The notes beneath the pieces are model-generated. The model ran no database searches and was not told the origin of the DNA. It was given only the letters and a program-made list of their open reading frames with translations. Both the position numbers and the translations under genes were made by a program. A DNA stretch of 49,834 nt from Actinomycetota bacterium (lineage in GTDB: Bacteria > Actinomycetota > Actinomycetes > S36-B12), in assembly GCA_947449035.1 (NCBI GenBank), contig CANFQC010000013.1, positions 1 to 49,834 of the forward strand, in the 5' to 3' direction. This document shows positions 17,433-25,281 of the stretch, in pieces (position 1 is the first letter of the stretch; each line of letters opens with the position of its first letter).

Positions 17433-18185
17433 ATGAACCTGCTTCCCGATGCGGAGCCGTTCAGCTTCGACGCCCCCGATGCCACCGTCGGAGTTCTCGT
17501 ATTGCACGGGTTCACCGGCTCCCCTAAGTCCATGATGCCCTGGGGTCGCGCACTGGCTGCCGAGGGCTGGAGCGTGCGCGTTCCGCGCCTGCCAGGTCAC
17601 GGCACGCGCTGGCAGGACATGAACCTCACTACGTGGCAGGACTGGTACGCCGAGGCAGACCGCGCCCTGGCAGAGCTCACCGCCACGTGCTCGAAGGTCT
17701 TCGTCATGGGGCTGTCGATGGGCGGGTCACTCACGCTGCGCCTGGCCGAGCAGCATGGTGATCGCATCAGCGGCATCGTGCTCGTGAACGCGGCCGTGCA
17801 CTCCGAGCGACCTGATCGCTTCCTGCTGCCCTTCCTGCAACGGCTCATCCCCGCCTTCCCCGGCATCTCGAATGACATTCGCAAGCCGGGTGTCGACGAG
17901 GGCGCTTACTCGAAGATCCCGCTGAAAGCTGCACATTCGCTGACCCAGCTCTGGGCGGCAATCAAGTCAGATATCGGGCGCGTAACACAGCCGGTGCTGC
18001 TGTTCCGCAGTTCAATCGATCACGTGGTCGAGGCCAGCAACGCGCAGTGGATTCTCGACAACGTCAGTTCCGGTGACGTCACGTCAATCGAGTTGATCAA
18101 TTCGTATCACGTGGCCACCCTCGACTTCGACGCAGAGTTCATTCATGAGCGCAGCATTGACTTCGTGCGGCGACTGAGCGTCTGA
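17433..18185 (+). CDS. Alpha/beta hydrolase (carboxylesterase/monoacylglycerol lipase type)
   Basis: This 250-residue serine hydrolase resembles bacterial monoacylglycerol lipases and carboxylesterase Est30. It has an oxyanion segment LHGFTGSP, then RLPGHGT, and the nucleophile elbow GLSMGG with Ser95. The acid is probably the Asp in SSIDHVV and the His lies in SYHVAT. It has no signal peptide, so it is cytoplasmic. A Shine-Dalgarno ggagg lies 5 nt before the ATG. The small membrane protein gene begins 1 nt after its stop. Lying next to plsC and near fadD, it may recycle acylglycerols, which is an inference from context. Confidence 0.82.
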   Translation: MNLLPDAEPFSFDAPDATVGVLVLHGFTGSPKSMMPWGRALAAEGWSVRVPRLPGHGTRWQDMNLTTWQDWYAEADRALAELTATCSKVFVMGLSMGGSLTLRLAEQHGDRISGIVLVNAAVHSERPDRFLLPFLQRLIPAFPGISNDIRKPGVDEGAYSKIPLKAAHSLTQLWAAIKSDIGRVTQPVLLFRSSIDHVVEASNAQWILDNVSSGDVTSIELINSYHVATLDFDAEFIHERSIDFVRRLSV

Positions 18186-18186
18186 C

Positions 18187-18585
18187 ATGCCGGCCGAGAA
18201 CGAGCAACCTGAGAACGAGAAGCCCGAACTTTCCGCGCAGCAGGAGAAGCATGCCTGGGACGCCATCGTCGCTGATCTCTCCGGCACGCTCGATATCGGC
18301 GATCTCGTCCCGACTCCCGATCCCGTCATCGACGAACTGCTCGAACCAGAAGGTGACTACGTACCGCCCCATCCCCCGCCGTTGAAAGCACCCCGCGACG
18401 CCGTCGCGCGATTTGCGTGGGCAGGCGCGCTGGGCGGCCCGGTCTTCGTCGTCGTGGCCTACGCCATGGATCTCGGCCGCTGGATCGGCGCTGCAGGAAT
18501 CCTCGCAAGCATTGCCGGCTTTGCCACGCTGGTGGCTCGTATGCCGCATGAGCGCGACAGCGACGACGACGGAGCCGTGGTCTAA
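18187..18585 (+). CDS. Small conserved actinobacterial membrane protein, function unknown
   Basis: This 132-residue protein has an acidic, proline-rich N-terminal half that should be cytoplasmic (rich in E, D and P; PPHPPP near residue 61). Two hydrophobic segments follow (about 73-93 and 97-117) and a charged tail. I do not recognise a characterised family; similar proteins occur near glucokinase genes in actinobacteria. It is co-transcribed with the hydrolase (1 nt gap). Its stop TAA overlaps the glucokinase stop on the other strand in a CTAA tetramer. Confidence 0.7.
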   Translation: MPAENEQPENEKPELSAQQEKHAWDAIVADLSGTLDIGDLVPTPDPVIDELLEPEGDYVPPHPPPLKAPRDAVARFAWAGALGGPVFVVVAYAMDLGRWIGAAGILASIAGFATLVARMPHERDSDDDGAVV

Positions 18586-19538
18586 AGAGCTGCGCGTCGG
18601 GCGATATCGGCAGAGCCGATCAGGCCTGCATCGTTACCGAGTGACGCCACGCGAATCTGCGGCATTGGTCGCAGATCGCCACCGGGCATCTGCTCCGCGA
18701 GTCGCGTGCGTGCAGGATCCAACAGGAGATCACCGGCCTCCGAGACACCGCCGCTGATCACGAACGCTGCCGGATCAAGAACAGCCGTGAGGTCAGCAAG
18801 ACCGGTGCCGAGCCACTCGCCACAGATGCGGAAGGCCTCGACTGCGACGGGGTCGCCGGCGATGGCTGCCTGGGTGACATGCAGACCTTCAATACCGTCG
18901 GGAGTGCCGTCACCGAGTGAGCGCAGCAGTGATGCTTCGGCGGGGCGTTCGGCGGCAAGTTCACGTGCCTGCCTGACGAGCGCCGTGCCACTTCCGTACT
19001 GCTCCCAGCAGCCGAGTCGACCGCAACCGCATTGACGACCGCCGGGCACGACGGTGATGTGACCAATTTCGGCAGCCCCGCCTGTCGCGCCACGAAGCAT
19101 GGTGCCTCCGACGATGACTCCGCCGCCGATTCCGGTGCCGACTGTGACAACAGTGAGATCGTCGACATCAGCACCGGCACCGAACACGAACTCGCCCCAG
19201 GCCGCTGCATTGGCGTCGTTCTCGGCAATAACCGTGACTCCGAGGTCTGCCTCGAGAATTGCGCGGACTTCAACTCGCGACCACTTCAGATTTGGCGCCC
19301 ACAGCACTGTGGACCTGGTGTTCTCGACCTGGCCGGCGATGCCCAGTCCGACGCCGACGACGGGCACCGAGGATTCGGCCATGAGTTCGCGTACGACCTC
19401 GGCGACGACAGCCAGCACGGCTTCGGGGTCGTGAGCGGGAGTGGGGCGTCGAGCCGTGGTGAGCACGTTTCCGGCGTCGTCGACCAGGCCAGCGAGGATT
19501 TTCGTCCCGCCGACGTCGATGCCAATGGAGTTGCTCAC
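18582..19538 (-). CDS. glk: ROK-family glucokinase
   Basis: This 318-residue ROK kinase has the ATP loop DVGGTKI at the N-terminus, the sugar-binding and catalytic segment ENDANAAAWGE, the phosphate loop VGTGIGGG, EIGH, and the zinc-binding CGCGRLGCWEQY. It should phosphorylate glucose with ATP. In Streptomyces the homologous glkA also takes part in carbon catabolite control (family knowledge). The start is GTG, 6 nt after TAGGCT. The first three bases of that hexamer are the stop codon of the preceding gene, so glk has its own promoter at the end of the upstream operon. Confidence 0.94.
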   Translation of the reverse strand: MSNSIGIDVGGTKILAGLVDDAGNVLTTARRPTPAHDPEAVLAVVAEVVRELMAESSVPVVGVGLGIAGQVENTRSTVLWAPNLKWSRVEVRAILEADLGVTVIAENDANAAAWGEFVFGAGADVDDLTVVTVGTGIGGGVIVGGTMLRGATGGAAEIGHITVVPGGRQCGCGRLGCWEQYGSGTALVRQARELAAERPAEASLLRSLGDGTPDGIEGLHVTQAAIAGDPVAVEAFRICGEWLGTGLADLTAVLDPAAFVISGGVSEAGDLLLDPARTRLAEQMPGGDLRPMPQIRVASLGNDAGLIGSADIARRAAL

Positions 19539-19544
19539 GGCTAC

Positions 19545-19550
19545 AGCCTA
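19545..19550 (-). promoter_or_regulatory. -10 hexamer TAGGCT of glk overlapping a stop codon
   Basis: TAGGCT lies 6 nt before the glk GTG. Its TAG is the stop codon of the gene ending at 19548. Confidence 0.55.
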
Positions 19551-19883
19551 GAACCCTTGACGTTCCACGGAGATCCACGTGATCTCACGAGGGGCACGCG
19601 GGGAGGTCGGCTGACTGCGCACGCCCTGGACGAGGGACGTGCCCTTGCAGATCAGGCAGTCAGGGTGCTCACGGGGATCGCCGTGATCGGCGTGCGGGGC
19701 GAGCACGAGTTCAGATGCCCAGTCGAACAACTGCTGGGCACCGGCAATGAGTGAGCCAAGGCTCATGCCGGACTCAGCCGAGCCAAGGTTGGTCGAGCCG
19801 GGAGTCGTCGATGAATCACCGGAAGCGGGATCCCCTGCAGAGGAATCGCCAGAGAACCACCATGGAGTCGAGCGATCAGCCAT
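19548..19883 (-). CDS. Small conserved actinobacterial protein with HPDCLICK motif
   Basis: This 111-residue protein has a Ser/Gly/Pro-rich, probably disordered N-terminal half. The conserved part has LIAGAQQLFDWASE and a short cysteine motif, HPDCLICK, that could bind metal. No catalytic family is recognised. From memory it corresponds to the Rv2183c type of protein. The ATG at 19883 has a good Shine-Dalgarno (GGAGGAG) and overlaps the end of the ArsA-like gene by 8 bases, so SRPBCC, ArsA-like and this gene form one operon. The conserved operon suggests a shared role, which is unknown. Confidence 0.72.
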   Translation of the reverse strand: MADRSTPWWFSGDSSAGDPASGDSSTTPGSTNLGSAESGMSLGSLIAGAQQLFDWASELVLAPHADHGDPREHPDCLICKGTSLVQGVRSQPTSPRAPREITWISVERQGF

Positions 19884-20922
19884 TGCTCCTCCACACATCG
19901 GGATCAGGTGCGAGCTCAATTCTGAGCCCTGCCGGCGTTGCGACAGCCCGCACGATGATGCAACGGCGCAGAACCGACGGCAATTCGCGCACTCGTGTCA
20001 CGCCATCGATCTCGATAATGACTCGATCGTCAGCGCGACCAATGCGCAGTTCACCGCGGGCGGGAATGTGCACCGGAAAGTTCCAGGCGAACCCCGTTTC
20101 CGTCGACTCGACTCTCTCGGAATCCGACTCGGCGTGATGACTCCAAACGGGGCGGTTCTTCTTGACCACGCGCAATCGCGTCACGACCGCGTCACCGTGT
20201 TGCTCGCGCAGGGGCAATATGCGAGTGGGAATGGTCAACGAGCTTTCCACGATGGCTCGGGCTTGGCGACGACGAGATGAGGCCCAGGACTTCGGCCAAT
20301 CATCTTTCTCGCGTGGCACTTGATTCACGTAGATCAGGTCGACATCGACGCCGTAAAGGGAAGCGATCAGTGCCGCGCTCTCGATCTCTCGAATGCTGCG
20401 ATCATCGGGCAAGCACACAAGTCGGATTGCCGTATCGGCACTCTGAAGACATTCGCGAATTCGTTCCAGCTCTGCACGCAGCTGGCCCAGCGGCGCGTCA
20501 ACATCGTCGCGCGCTACGGCCATGGCCGGAGTCATCAAGGCGGCCGCAAGCACGTCAAGGGTGTCGATCGTCATAAGAAGTCGTGCGAGATGGTCGAGCG
20601 GGCCTACGTCAACGACGACGAAGTCAATCTCTTGATCATTTGCGCATTCCGCGATTGCAGCCAGCGCCAGGAACTCGTCAATGCCCGGCCCGATGGCGAG
20701 CTCCTCGGGCAGGACTCGTTCTGATTCCCGAAGCACCAAGATGTCGGCAACAAGAGCGCCAAGCCACTGCCCGGCAGCTGCGCGGGCAACCGAGGCCTCA
20801 CGCACATTGCCCAGGTCGATGAGTTGAACACGAGCACCATCAGCAACGGCCTGCAGACCGGTCGCGCGAGCGATGGTGCTGGTGCCAGCACCACCGGTGC
20901 CGCTAAGAAGCAGAAGTCGCAC
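19876..20922 (-). CDS. ArsA-like P-loop protein with degenerate Walker A
   Basis: This 348-residue protein of the ArsA/GET3 superfamily carries a C-terminal ArsA-type HSP20-like domain (segment FPVHIPARGELRIGR onward). The N-terminal loop is SGTGGAGTST. Compared with the family pattern GKGGVGKST, both lysines (the signature lysine and the Walker A lysine, residues 9 and 14 here) are threonine. A DVGPLDH segment follows in the Walker B/switch region. ATP hydrolysis is therefore doubtful, although binding is possible. The start is GTG 20922, with GGAG just upstream, and overlaps the SRPBCC gene by 20 bases. From memory the neighbour order matches Rv2183c-Rv2185c. Confidence 0.85.
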   Translation of the reverse strand: MRLLLLSGTGGAGTSTIARATGLQAVADGARVQLIDLGNVREASVARAAAGQWLGALVADILVLRESERVLPEELAIGPGIDEFLALAAIAECANDQEIDFVVVDVGPLDHLARLLMTIDTLDVLAAALMTPAMAVARDDVDAPLGQLRAELERIRECLQSADTAIRLVCLPDDRSIREIESAALIASLYGVDVDLIYVNQVPREKDDWPKSWASSRRRQARAIVESSLTIPTRILPLREQHGDAVVTRLRVVKKNRPVWSHHAESDSERVESTETGFAWNFPVHIPARGELRIGRADDRVIIEIDGVTRVRELPSVLRRCIIVRAVATPAGLRIELAPDPDVWRSNG

Positions 20923-21358
20923 CGGACTCCACACGCTTCTTCAGGCCCTTGAGAGCTGTCTCGACGATGACCTTCTCGGCTTTGCGCTTGATCATCCCGA
21001 TCATCGGGATCTTGACGTCGACCGCGAGCTTGTACTCGACGGTTGTCGAGCCGTTGCCGTTGTCAGTGAGGATGTAGGCGCCGTCCATCGCGGTGAGCAC
21101 ATTAGCCTTAGTGAGTTTCCAGGTGACCTTATGGTCACCTTCCCAGTCGTACTCGAGTTCGTACGTGTCCTTGATCGGACCGGACGCCAGTTGGAAGCGC
21201 GCATCGACCGGACGGCGATCCTCTTCGTAGATGCTGAGGATCTTCACCGAGGTAATGCCATCGCTCCAGTCGGGGTAGGCCACGAGATCGGCAATCACCG
21301 CCATGATCTGGGCGGGTGAGGCATCGATGACGATGCTGGACTGCGTCTGCTCGGCCAT
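20903..21358 (-). CDS. SRPBCC-family (START/polyketide cyclase-like) lipid-binding protein
   Basis: This 151-residue protein has the typical N-terminus of the SRPBCC family (SSIVIDASPAQIMAVIADL, then YPDW), a YELEYDWEGDHKVTW strand region and a long C-terminal helix rich in Lys and Val. The fold forms a hydrophobic pocket for lipids or other ligands; no ligand can be named. It is the first gene of the operon with the ArsA-like and HPDCLICK proteins. The ATG lies 6 nt after TAGCCT, so the start is leaderless. From memory it corresponds to Rv2185c. Confidence 0.88.
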   Translation of the reverse strand: MAEQTQSSIVIDASPAQIMAVIADLVAYPDWSDGITSVKILSIYEEDRRPVDARFQLASGPIKDTYELEYDWEGDHKVTWKLTKANVLTAMDGAYILTDNGNGSTTVEYKLAVDVKIPMIGMIKRKAEKVIVETALKGLKKRVESGATSAS

Positions 21359-21364
21359 AGACGA

Positions 21365-21370
21365 AGGCTA
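21365..21370 (-). promoter_or_regulatory. -10 hexamer TAGCCT of the SRPBCC operon
   Basis: TAGCCT on the minus strand is 6 nt before the ATG at 21358. Confidence 0.55.
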
Positions 21371-21392
21371 CTCCGTGGGAGGAAGCCTTGGA

Positions 21393-22172
21393 TCAGACCT
21401 CGAGCACGTAGGGGACGCCCGTTCCGTGGAAGTGCCCGACGTTTAGGCATTCGGTGCGCCCGATCCGAAATCGCGGCTGCAAGGGCTGATGCACATGGCC
21501 GAACAGCGCATAGTCGGGCTGTACTCGCTCGATGTACTCGCGCACTGCAGCGCTGCCTATCTCAAAGCGTCGGGCCACGACGTCGTAGTTGAGCTCAGGC
21601 ACCTTGGGCGGGATATGAGTGAAGAGGATGTCGACCTCACCTAAGCCGGCGATCTTGGCCGCATAGTCCTCGGGAGTGAGTTCATAAGGAGTGCGCATGG
21701 GGCTCACGAGTCCGCCTCCAACGAAGCCAAGGCGAAGGCCCCCATACTCGACCACCTCGCCATCGACCACTCGGTGACCCTCCCGCAAGAAGTCGGGCCA
21801 CAAGCTCGGGACGTCGACATTGCCGTAGGTCAACAGGGCGGGAGTCGGCATTGCGGCGAAGAGCTCGGCGTACTGCGCGGCCACCATCCCCTCGAGAACT
21901 GCCCAGCGATCCTTCGGGTCGACGATGCCTCGCCCAGCCCAGGCCGCCGCACTGATCTCACGGGCGTCCTCGAACCGACCGGCCGTGCGAGCCGCGATAT
22001 ACGCCCGAGTGTGATCAGGCCCGAAGAGATCAGCGTGGATACCCCGTTCGGGGTTGTCGTAATCGAGGAACAAGATCAGGTCGCCAAGGCAGACGAAGAG
22101 GTCGGCCCCGTCACCGGCGCGGGCGAGTTCCTCGGCGGCACCATGTACATCGCTGACGACATGGATCCGCAT
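21393..22172 (-). CDS. Calcineurin-like metallophosphoesterase
   Basis: This 259-residue protein has the metallophosphoesterase motif set: DVHG at residues 8-11, GDLI, the GNVD asparagine motif, THIPP and a C-terminal GHVHQP. The enzyme should hydrolyse phosphoesters with two metal ions. The substrate is unknown and no signal peptide is present. The weak -10 CATTGT lies 6 nt before the ATG. The gene is divergent from fadD. The ATG at 22172 fits the family start, with the first metal motif eight residues in. Confidence 0.88.
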   Translation of the reverse strand: MRIHVVSDVHGAAEELARAGDGADLFVCLGDLILFLDYDNPERGIHADLFGPDHTRAYIAARTAGRFEDAREISAAAWAGRGIVDPKDRWAVLEGMVAAQYAELFAAMPTPALLTYGNVDVPSLWPDFLREGHRVVDGEVVEYGGLRLGFVGGGLVSPMRTPYELTPEDYAAKIAGLGEVDILFTHIPPKVPELNYDVVARRFEIGSAAVREYIERVQPDYALFGHVHQPLQPRFRIGRTECLNVGHFHGTGVPYVLEV

Positions 22173-22239
22173 GTGCCCACAATGCCATGACTCGAATATC
22201 TACTTGCCCGAACCTCCCTGAGCGGGGCGAGGAATCGCG

Positions 22240-22245
22240 TAACGT
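22240..22245 (+). promoter_or_regulatory. Candidate -10 hexamer TAACGT of fadD
   Basis: TAACGT is followed after about 22 nt by the Shine-Dalgarno GAGGAG (22268-22273) and the GTG at 22280. This would give a leader of roughly 28 nt. Confidence 0.4.
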
Positions 22246-22279
22246 GATCGGCAAGAAAGCCCACATTGAGGAGACGGCA

Positions 22280-24082
22280 GTGCTGCGCGAATTCACCACC
22301 CCGGCCCGGGTGCACCCACCCGTGAATGGCTGCGTTGTCGACTACATCCTCGACAATGCCCGGCTATACCCGCAGATGGCCACGATGAGCGTCGAGCGCG
22401 ATGGCATCTGGCACGACGTCACGTCAGTGCAGTTCCTTGACGAGGTACGCGCACTGGCCAAGGGCCTGATCGCTAATGGCCTCGAGGCCGGTCAGCGCAT
22501 CGCGATCATGTCGCGCACCCGCTACGAGTGGACGTTGCTGGACTACGCCGTCTGGTACGCCGGCGCGATCAGCGTGCCCGTCTACGAAACCTCCTCGGCC
22601 GAGCAACTGGAGTGGATCCTCACCGATTCGGGCGCCACCGCAATCGTCGTCGAGAGCATGAAGAACAAGCGACTCTTCGACGAGGTGTCATCACGCACTC
22701 CCGATGTACGCAACTGCTGGGTGATCGAGAGTGACGATTTGTCGCTCCTGAATGCATCCGGCATGTCAGTCAGCGACGAGACACTCGAGGACCGCCGCGC
22801 GACCCTCAATCCTGACTCTGTCGCGACCTTGATCTATACGTCTGGCACCACCGGCCGACCCAAGGGCTGCGTGCTCACCCACAAGAACTTCATGTTCGAG
22901 GTGCAAAACGTCGTGCATGGCCTGCCCGATGTTTTCCTGCAGAAGGACTCCTCGACCCTGCTCTTCCTTCCCATCGCGCACGTGTTCGGTCGCGCGATCC
23001 AGCATGGCTGCGTGCTCGCTCGCGTGCGCATGGGGCACTCCCCTGACATCACCAACCTGCTGCCTGCATTGGCGGCGTTCAAGCCGACCTTCCTGCTCGC
23101 TGTACCGCGCGTCTTCGAAAAGGTCTACAACTCCTCGCAGCAAAAGGCCGTAGCCGCAGGCAAGGGCCACATCTTCGACACCGCGGCGCAGGTGGCCATT
23201 GATTACAGCACTGCGCAGGAGAACGGCCGCCCAGGCATCATGCTCTCGCTTAAGCACAAGGTGTTCGACAAGCTCGTGTACTCGAAGCTGCGTGCGGCCC
23301 TCGGCGGCAAGGTTGAGTGGGCGATCTCCGGTGGCGCTCCCCTGGGCGAACGCCTCGGTCACTTCTACCGCGGCATCGGCATCACCATCCTCGAGGGCTA
23401 CGGCCTCACCGAGACCACCGCGGCTGTCACTGTCAATCGACCCGATGCGCTGCGCATCGGAAGTGTTGGCCAGCCGATTCCGGGAACAATCGCCCGCGTG
23501 GGCGCCGATGGCGAGCTGCTCTGGAAGGGCGCACAGGTCTTCCCCGGCTACTGGAACAATCCGGAAGCCACCATGGAGGTCATCGACTCTGAGGGCTGGT
23601 TCCATTCCGGTGACCTCGGCGAGATCGATGACGACGGCTTCGTGCGCATTACCGGCCGCAAGAAGGAGATCCTGGTGACCGCCGGTGGCAAGAATGTCGC
23701 GCCGGCCGTGCTTGAGGATCGCCTTCGCGGTCACTGGCTCGTCTCGCAGTGCATGGTCGTGGGTGACGCACAGCCGTTCATCGCCGCACTCGTCACCATC
23801 GACCGCGACACTCTTCCCGCCTGGCTGAGCATGCATAACAAGCCTGCTGACACCACTCTTGAGTCACTCGTCAACGACGACGAACTGCGCGCGAGCGTGC
23901 AAGAGGCCGTTGACGATGCGAATAAGTCGGTCTCCCATGCCGAGGCAATCAAGAAGTTCGCGATCTTGCCCGTTGACTGGACAGAGGCGGGCGGCCAGCT
24001 GACCGCGAAGCTCAGTCTCAAGCGCGGTGTCGTGATGAAGGAATCAGCCAACGAGGTAGCCGCGCTCTACGCAAAGGACTAA
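22280..24082 (+). CDS. fadD: Long-chain fatty-acid-CoA ligase (FadD15 type)
   Basis: This 600-residue AMP-forming ligase activates long-chain fatty acids with ATP and CoA. The AMP-binding motif is YTSGTTGRPKG. YGLTETTAAVTV, HSGDLGEID and the C-terminal GRKKEILVTAGGKNV hinge also fit the family. I placed the start at GTG 22280: GAGGAG lies just upstream and the N-terminus then matches related proteins. The frame is open to 22187, but that part has no family features. It is divergent from the phosphoesterase gene and followed, after 26 nt, by the GT87 gene. From memory this is the position of fadD15 (Rv2187) in mycobacteria. Confidence 0.94.
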   Translation: MLREFTTPARVHPPVNGCVVDYILDNARLYPQMATMSVERDGIWHDVTSVQFLDEVRALAKGLIANGLEAGQRIAIMSRTRYEWTLLDYAVWYAGAISVPVYETSSAEQLEWILTDSGATAIVVESMKNKRLFDEVSSRTPDVRNCWVIESDDLSLLNASGMSVSDETLEDRRATLNPDSVATLIYTSGTTGRPKGCVLTHKNFMFEVQNVVHGLPDVFLQKDSSTLLFLPIAHVFGRAIQHGCVLARVRMGHSPDITNLLPALAAFKPTFLLAVPRVFEKVYNSSQQKAVAAGKGHIFDTAAQVAIDYSTAQENGRPGIMLSLKHKVFDKLVYSKLRAALGGKVEWAISGGAPLGERLGHFYRGIGITILEGYGLTETTAAVTVNRPDALRIGSVGQPIPGTIARVGADGELLWKGAQVFPGYWNNPEATMEVIDSEGWFHSGDLGEIDDDGFVRITGRKKEILVTAGGKNVAPAVLEDRLRGHWLVSQCMVVGDAQPFIAALVTIDRDTLPAWLSMHNKPADTTLESLVNDDELRASVQEAVDDANKSVSHAEAIKKFAILPVDWTEAGGQLTAKLSLKRGVVMKESANEVAALYAKD

Positions 24083-24096
24083 TCGAGGGCACTCGA

Positions 24097-24102
24097 TAGT
24101 CT
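24097..24102 (+). promoter_or_regulatory. -10 hexamer TAGTCT of the GT87 gene
   Basis: TAGTCT lies 6 nt before the ATG at 24109, in the short gap after fadD. Confidence 0.55.
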
Positions 24103-24108
24103 GGCGAC

Positions 24109-25281
24109 ATGATCAACCGATGGCGGCCGAGTGCGCCCGCTGTCGTAGTCGGGTGGGTAGCCACCCGCGCACTGATCCTCGTGCAGGTGCTCATCTGGGC
24201 CGATAACTTCCTGCCCGATGTACGCCTGTACTCGACCTGGACGATTTTGCTGTCGAATCGACAGTTCCCTGTCGGCGATGCGTACTGGCAGTACCCGCCC
24301 GGCGCTGGCGTGCTCTTCTGGCTCTCGCGTTTCACCGGCCCCGACCCCGTGTTCGGTTTCGTCGTTCTCGCCTTCCTCGCTGATCTCGCACTCGTGCTCA
24401 TGCTGATGAACACCGGCCGCAAGGAATCAGGCATCAGTCGCTTCAATGGCGCCTGGGCTTGGGTCATCGGTGGCTTAGCGGTCGGCCCGGTACTTGTTGC
24501 GCGCTTCGACATCTTCCCGACCGTGTTTGCGGTGGCCGCGGTACTTCTTGCGACTAAGCCGGTGCGCTCGGGCGTGATGGCCGCTATCGGAGCTCTACTC
24601 AAGGTATGGCCGATCCTGATGCTCGCGGTCATCTCCCGCCGCCAACTCCCCAAGGCTGTCATCGCCGCGATCGCCACCGGCATCGTCGGCGTTCTGGCGA
24701 TCAATGCTTGGGCCAGCGGTGGCATCAGCTTCCTTGGTGAACAGAGCTCGCGCGGTCTGCAGATCGAGTCAGTGGGCTCACTGCCCTACATGATCGCCGG
24801 CGCCCTTGGCTTCGAGCAGAACGTCGTGCTGCGATATGGCGCCTACGAGTTCGTCATGTCGGGCGTGGGCCTGATCGGCCTGGCCATCACCGTGATCGGC
24901 CTGCTTCTCTTCGCAACAATCGCAGTACTTCGATTGGCCGGGCGCTTGGAGCAGACTCCCCCGGGCGATATTGCCCTTGCACTCATCTTGATTGCCGTGG
25001 CCACCAGCCGGGTGTTCTCGCCCCAGTACGACATCTGGATCGTGGGGCTCGGCGCTGCGTGTATTGCTGACCCGCGAACACGCCTTCGCAAGGTCGTGAT
25101 CGCGTTGATCGTGATGTCAGCAATCACGTCAGTGATCTTCCCGTGGGCCTACGGCTCACTCATGGAGACAGCGCCCTACGCGGTAGTACTTCAGGTGATT
25201 CGCATCGTGCTGCTCGTCGGGTGCACCGTCGTGGCAGTGAAGTCGGTGGCCTTCACGCGACGAAAAATCAGCGCCAGCTAG
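24109..25281 (+). CDS. GT87 (DUF2029)-like membrane glycosyltransferase
   Basis: This 390-residue polytopic membrane protein has about ten hydrophobic segments. The first outer loop contains WQYPPGAG, and an ARFDIFPT segment follows, resembling the DUF2029/GT87 polyprenol-phosphate-mannose-dependent mannosyltransferases. Rv2181, an alpha-1,2-mannosyltransferase of lipomannan synthesis, lies in the related mycobacterial region (from memory). Together with the MptB-like gene it suggests that this organism makes a mannosylated lipoglycan. The start is leaderless. The stop TAG shares bases with the NlpC/P60 stop (CTAG, read as TAG on both strands). Confidence 0.78.
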   Translation: MINRWRPSAPAVVVGWVATRALILVQVLIWADNFLPDVRLYSTWTILLSNRQFPVGDAYWQYPPGAGVLFWLSRFTGPDPVFGFVVLAFLADLALVLMLMNTGRKESGISRFNGAWAWVIGGLAVGPVLVARFDIFPTVFAVAAVLLATKPVRSGVMAAIGALLKVWPILMLAVISRRQLPKAVIAAIATGIVGVLAINAWASGGISFLGEQSSRGLQIESVGSLPYMIAGALGFEQNVVLRYGAYEFVMSGVGLIGLAITVIGLLLFATIAVLRLAGRLEQTPPGDIALALILIAVATSRVFSPQYDIWIVGLGAACIADPRTRLRKVVIALIVMSAITSVIFPWAYGSLMETAPYAVVLQVIRIVLLVGCTVVAVKSVAFTRRKISAS

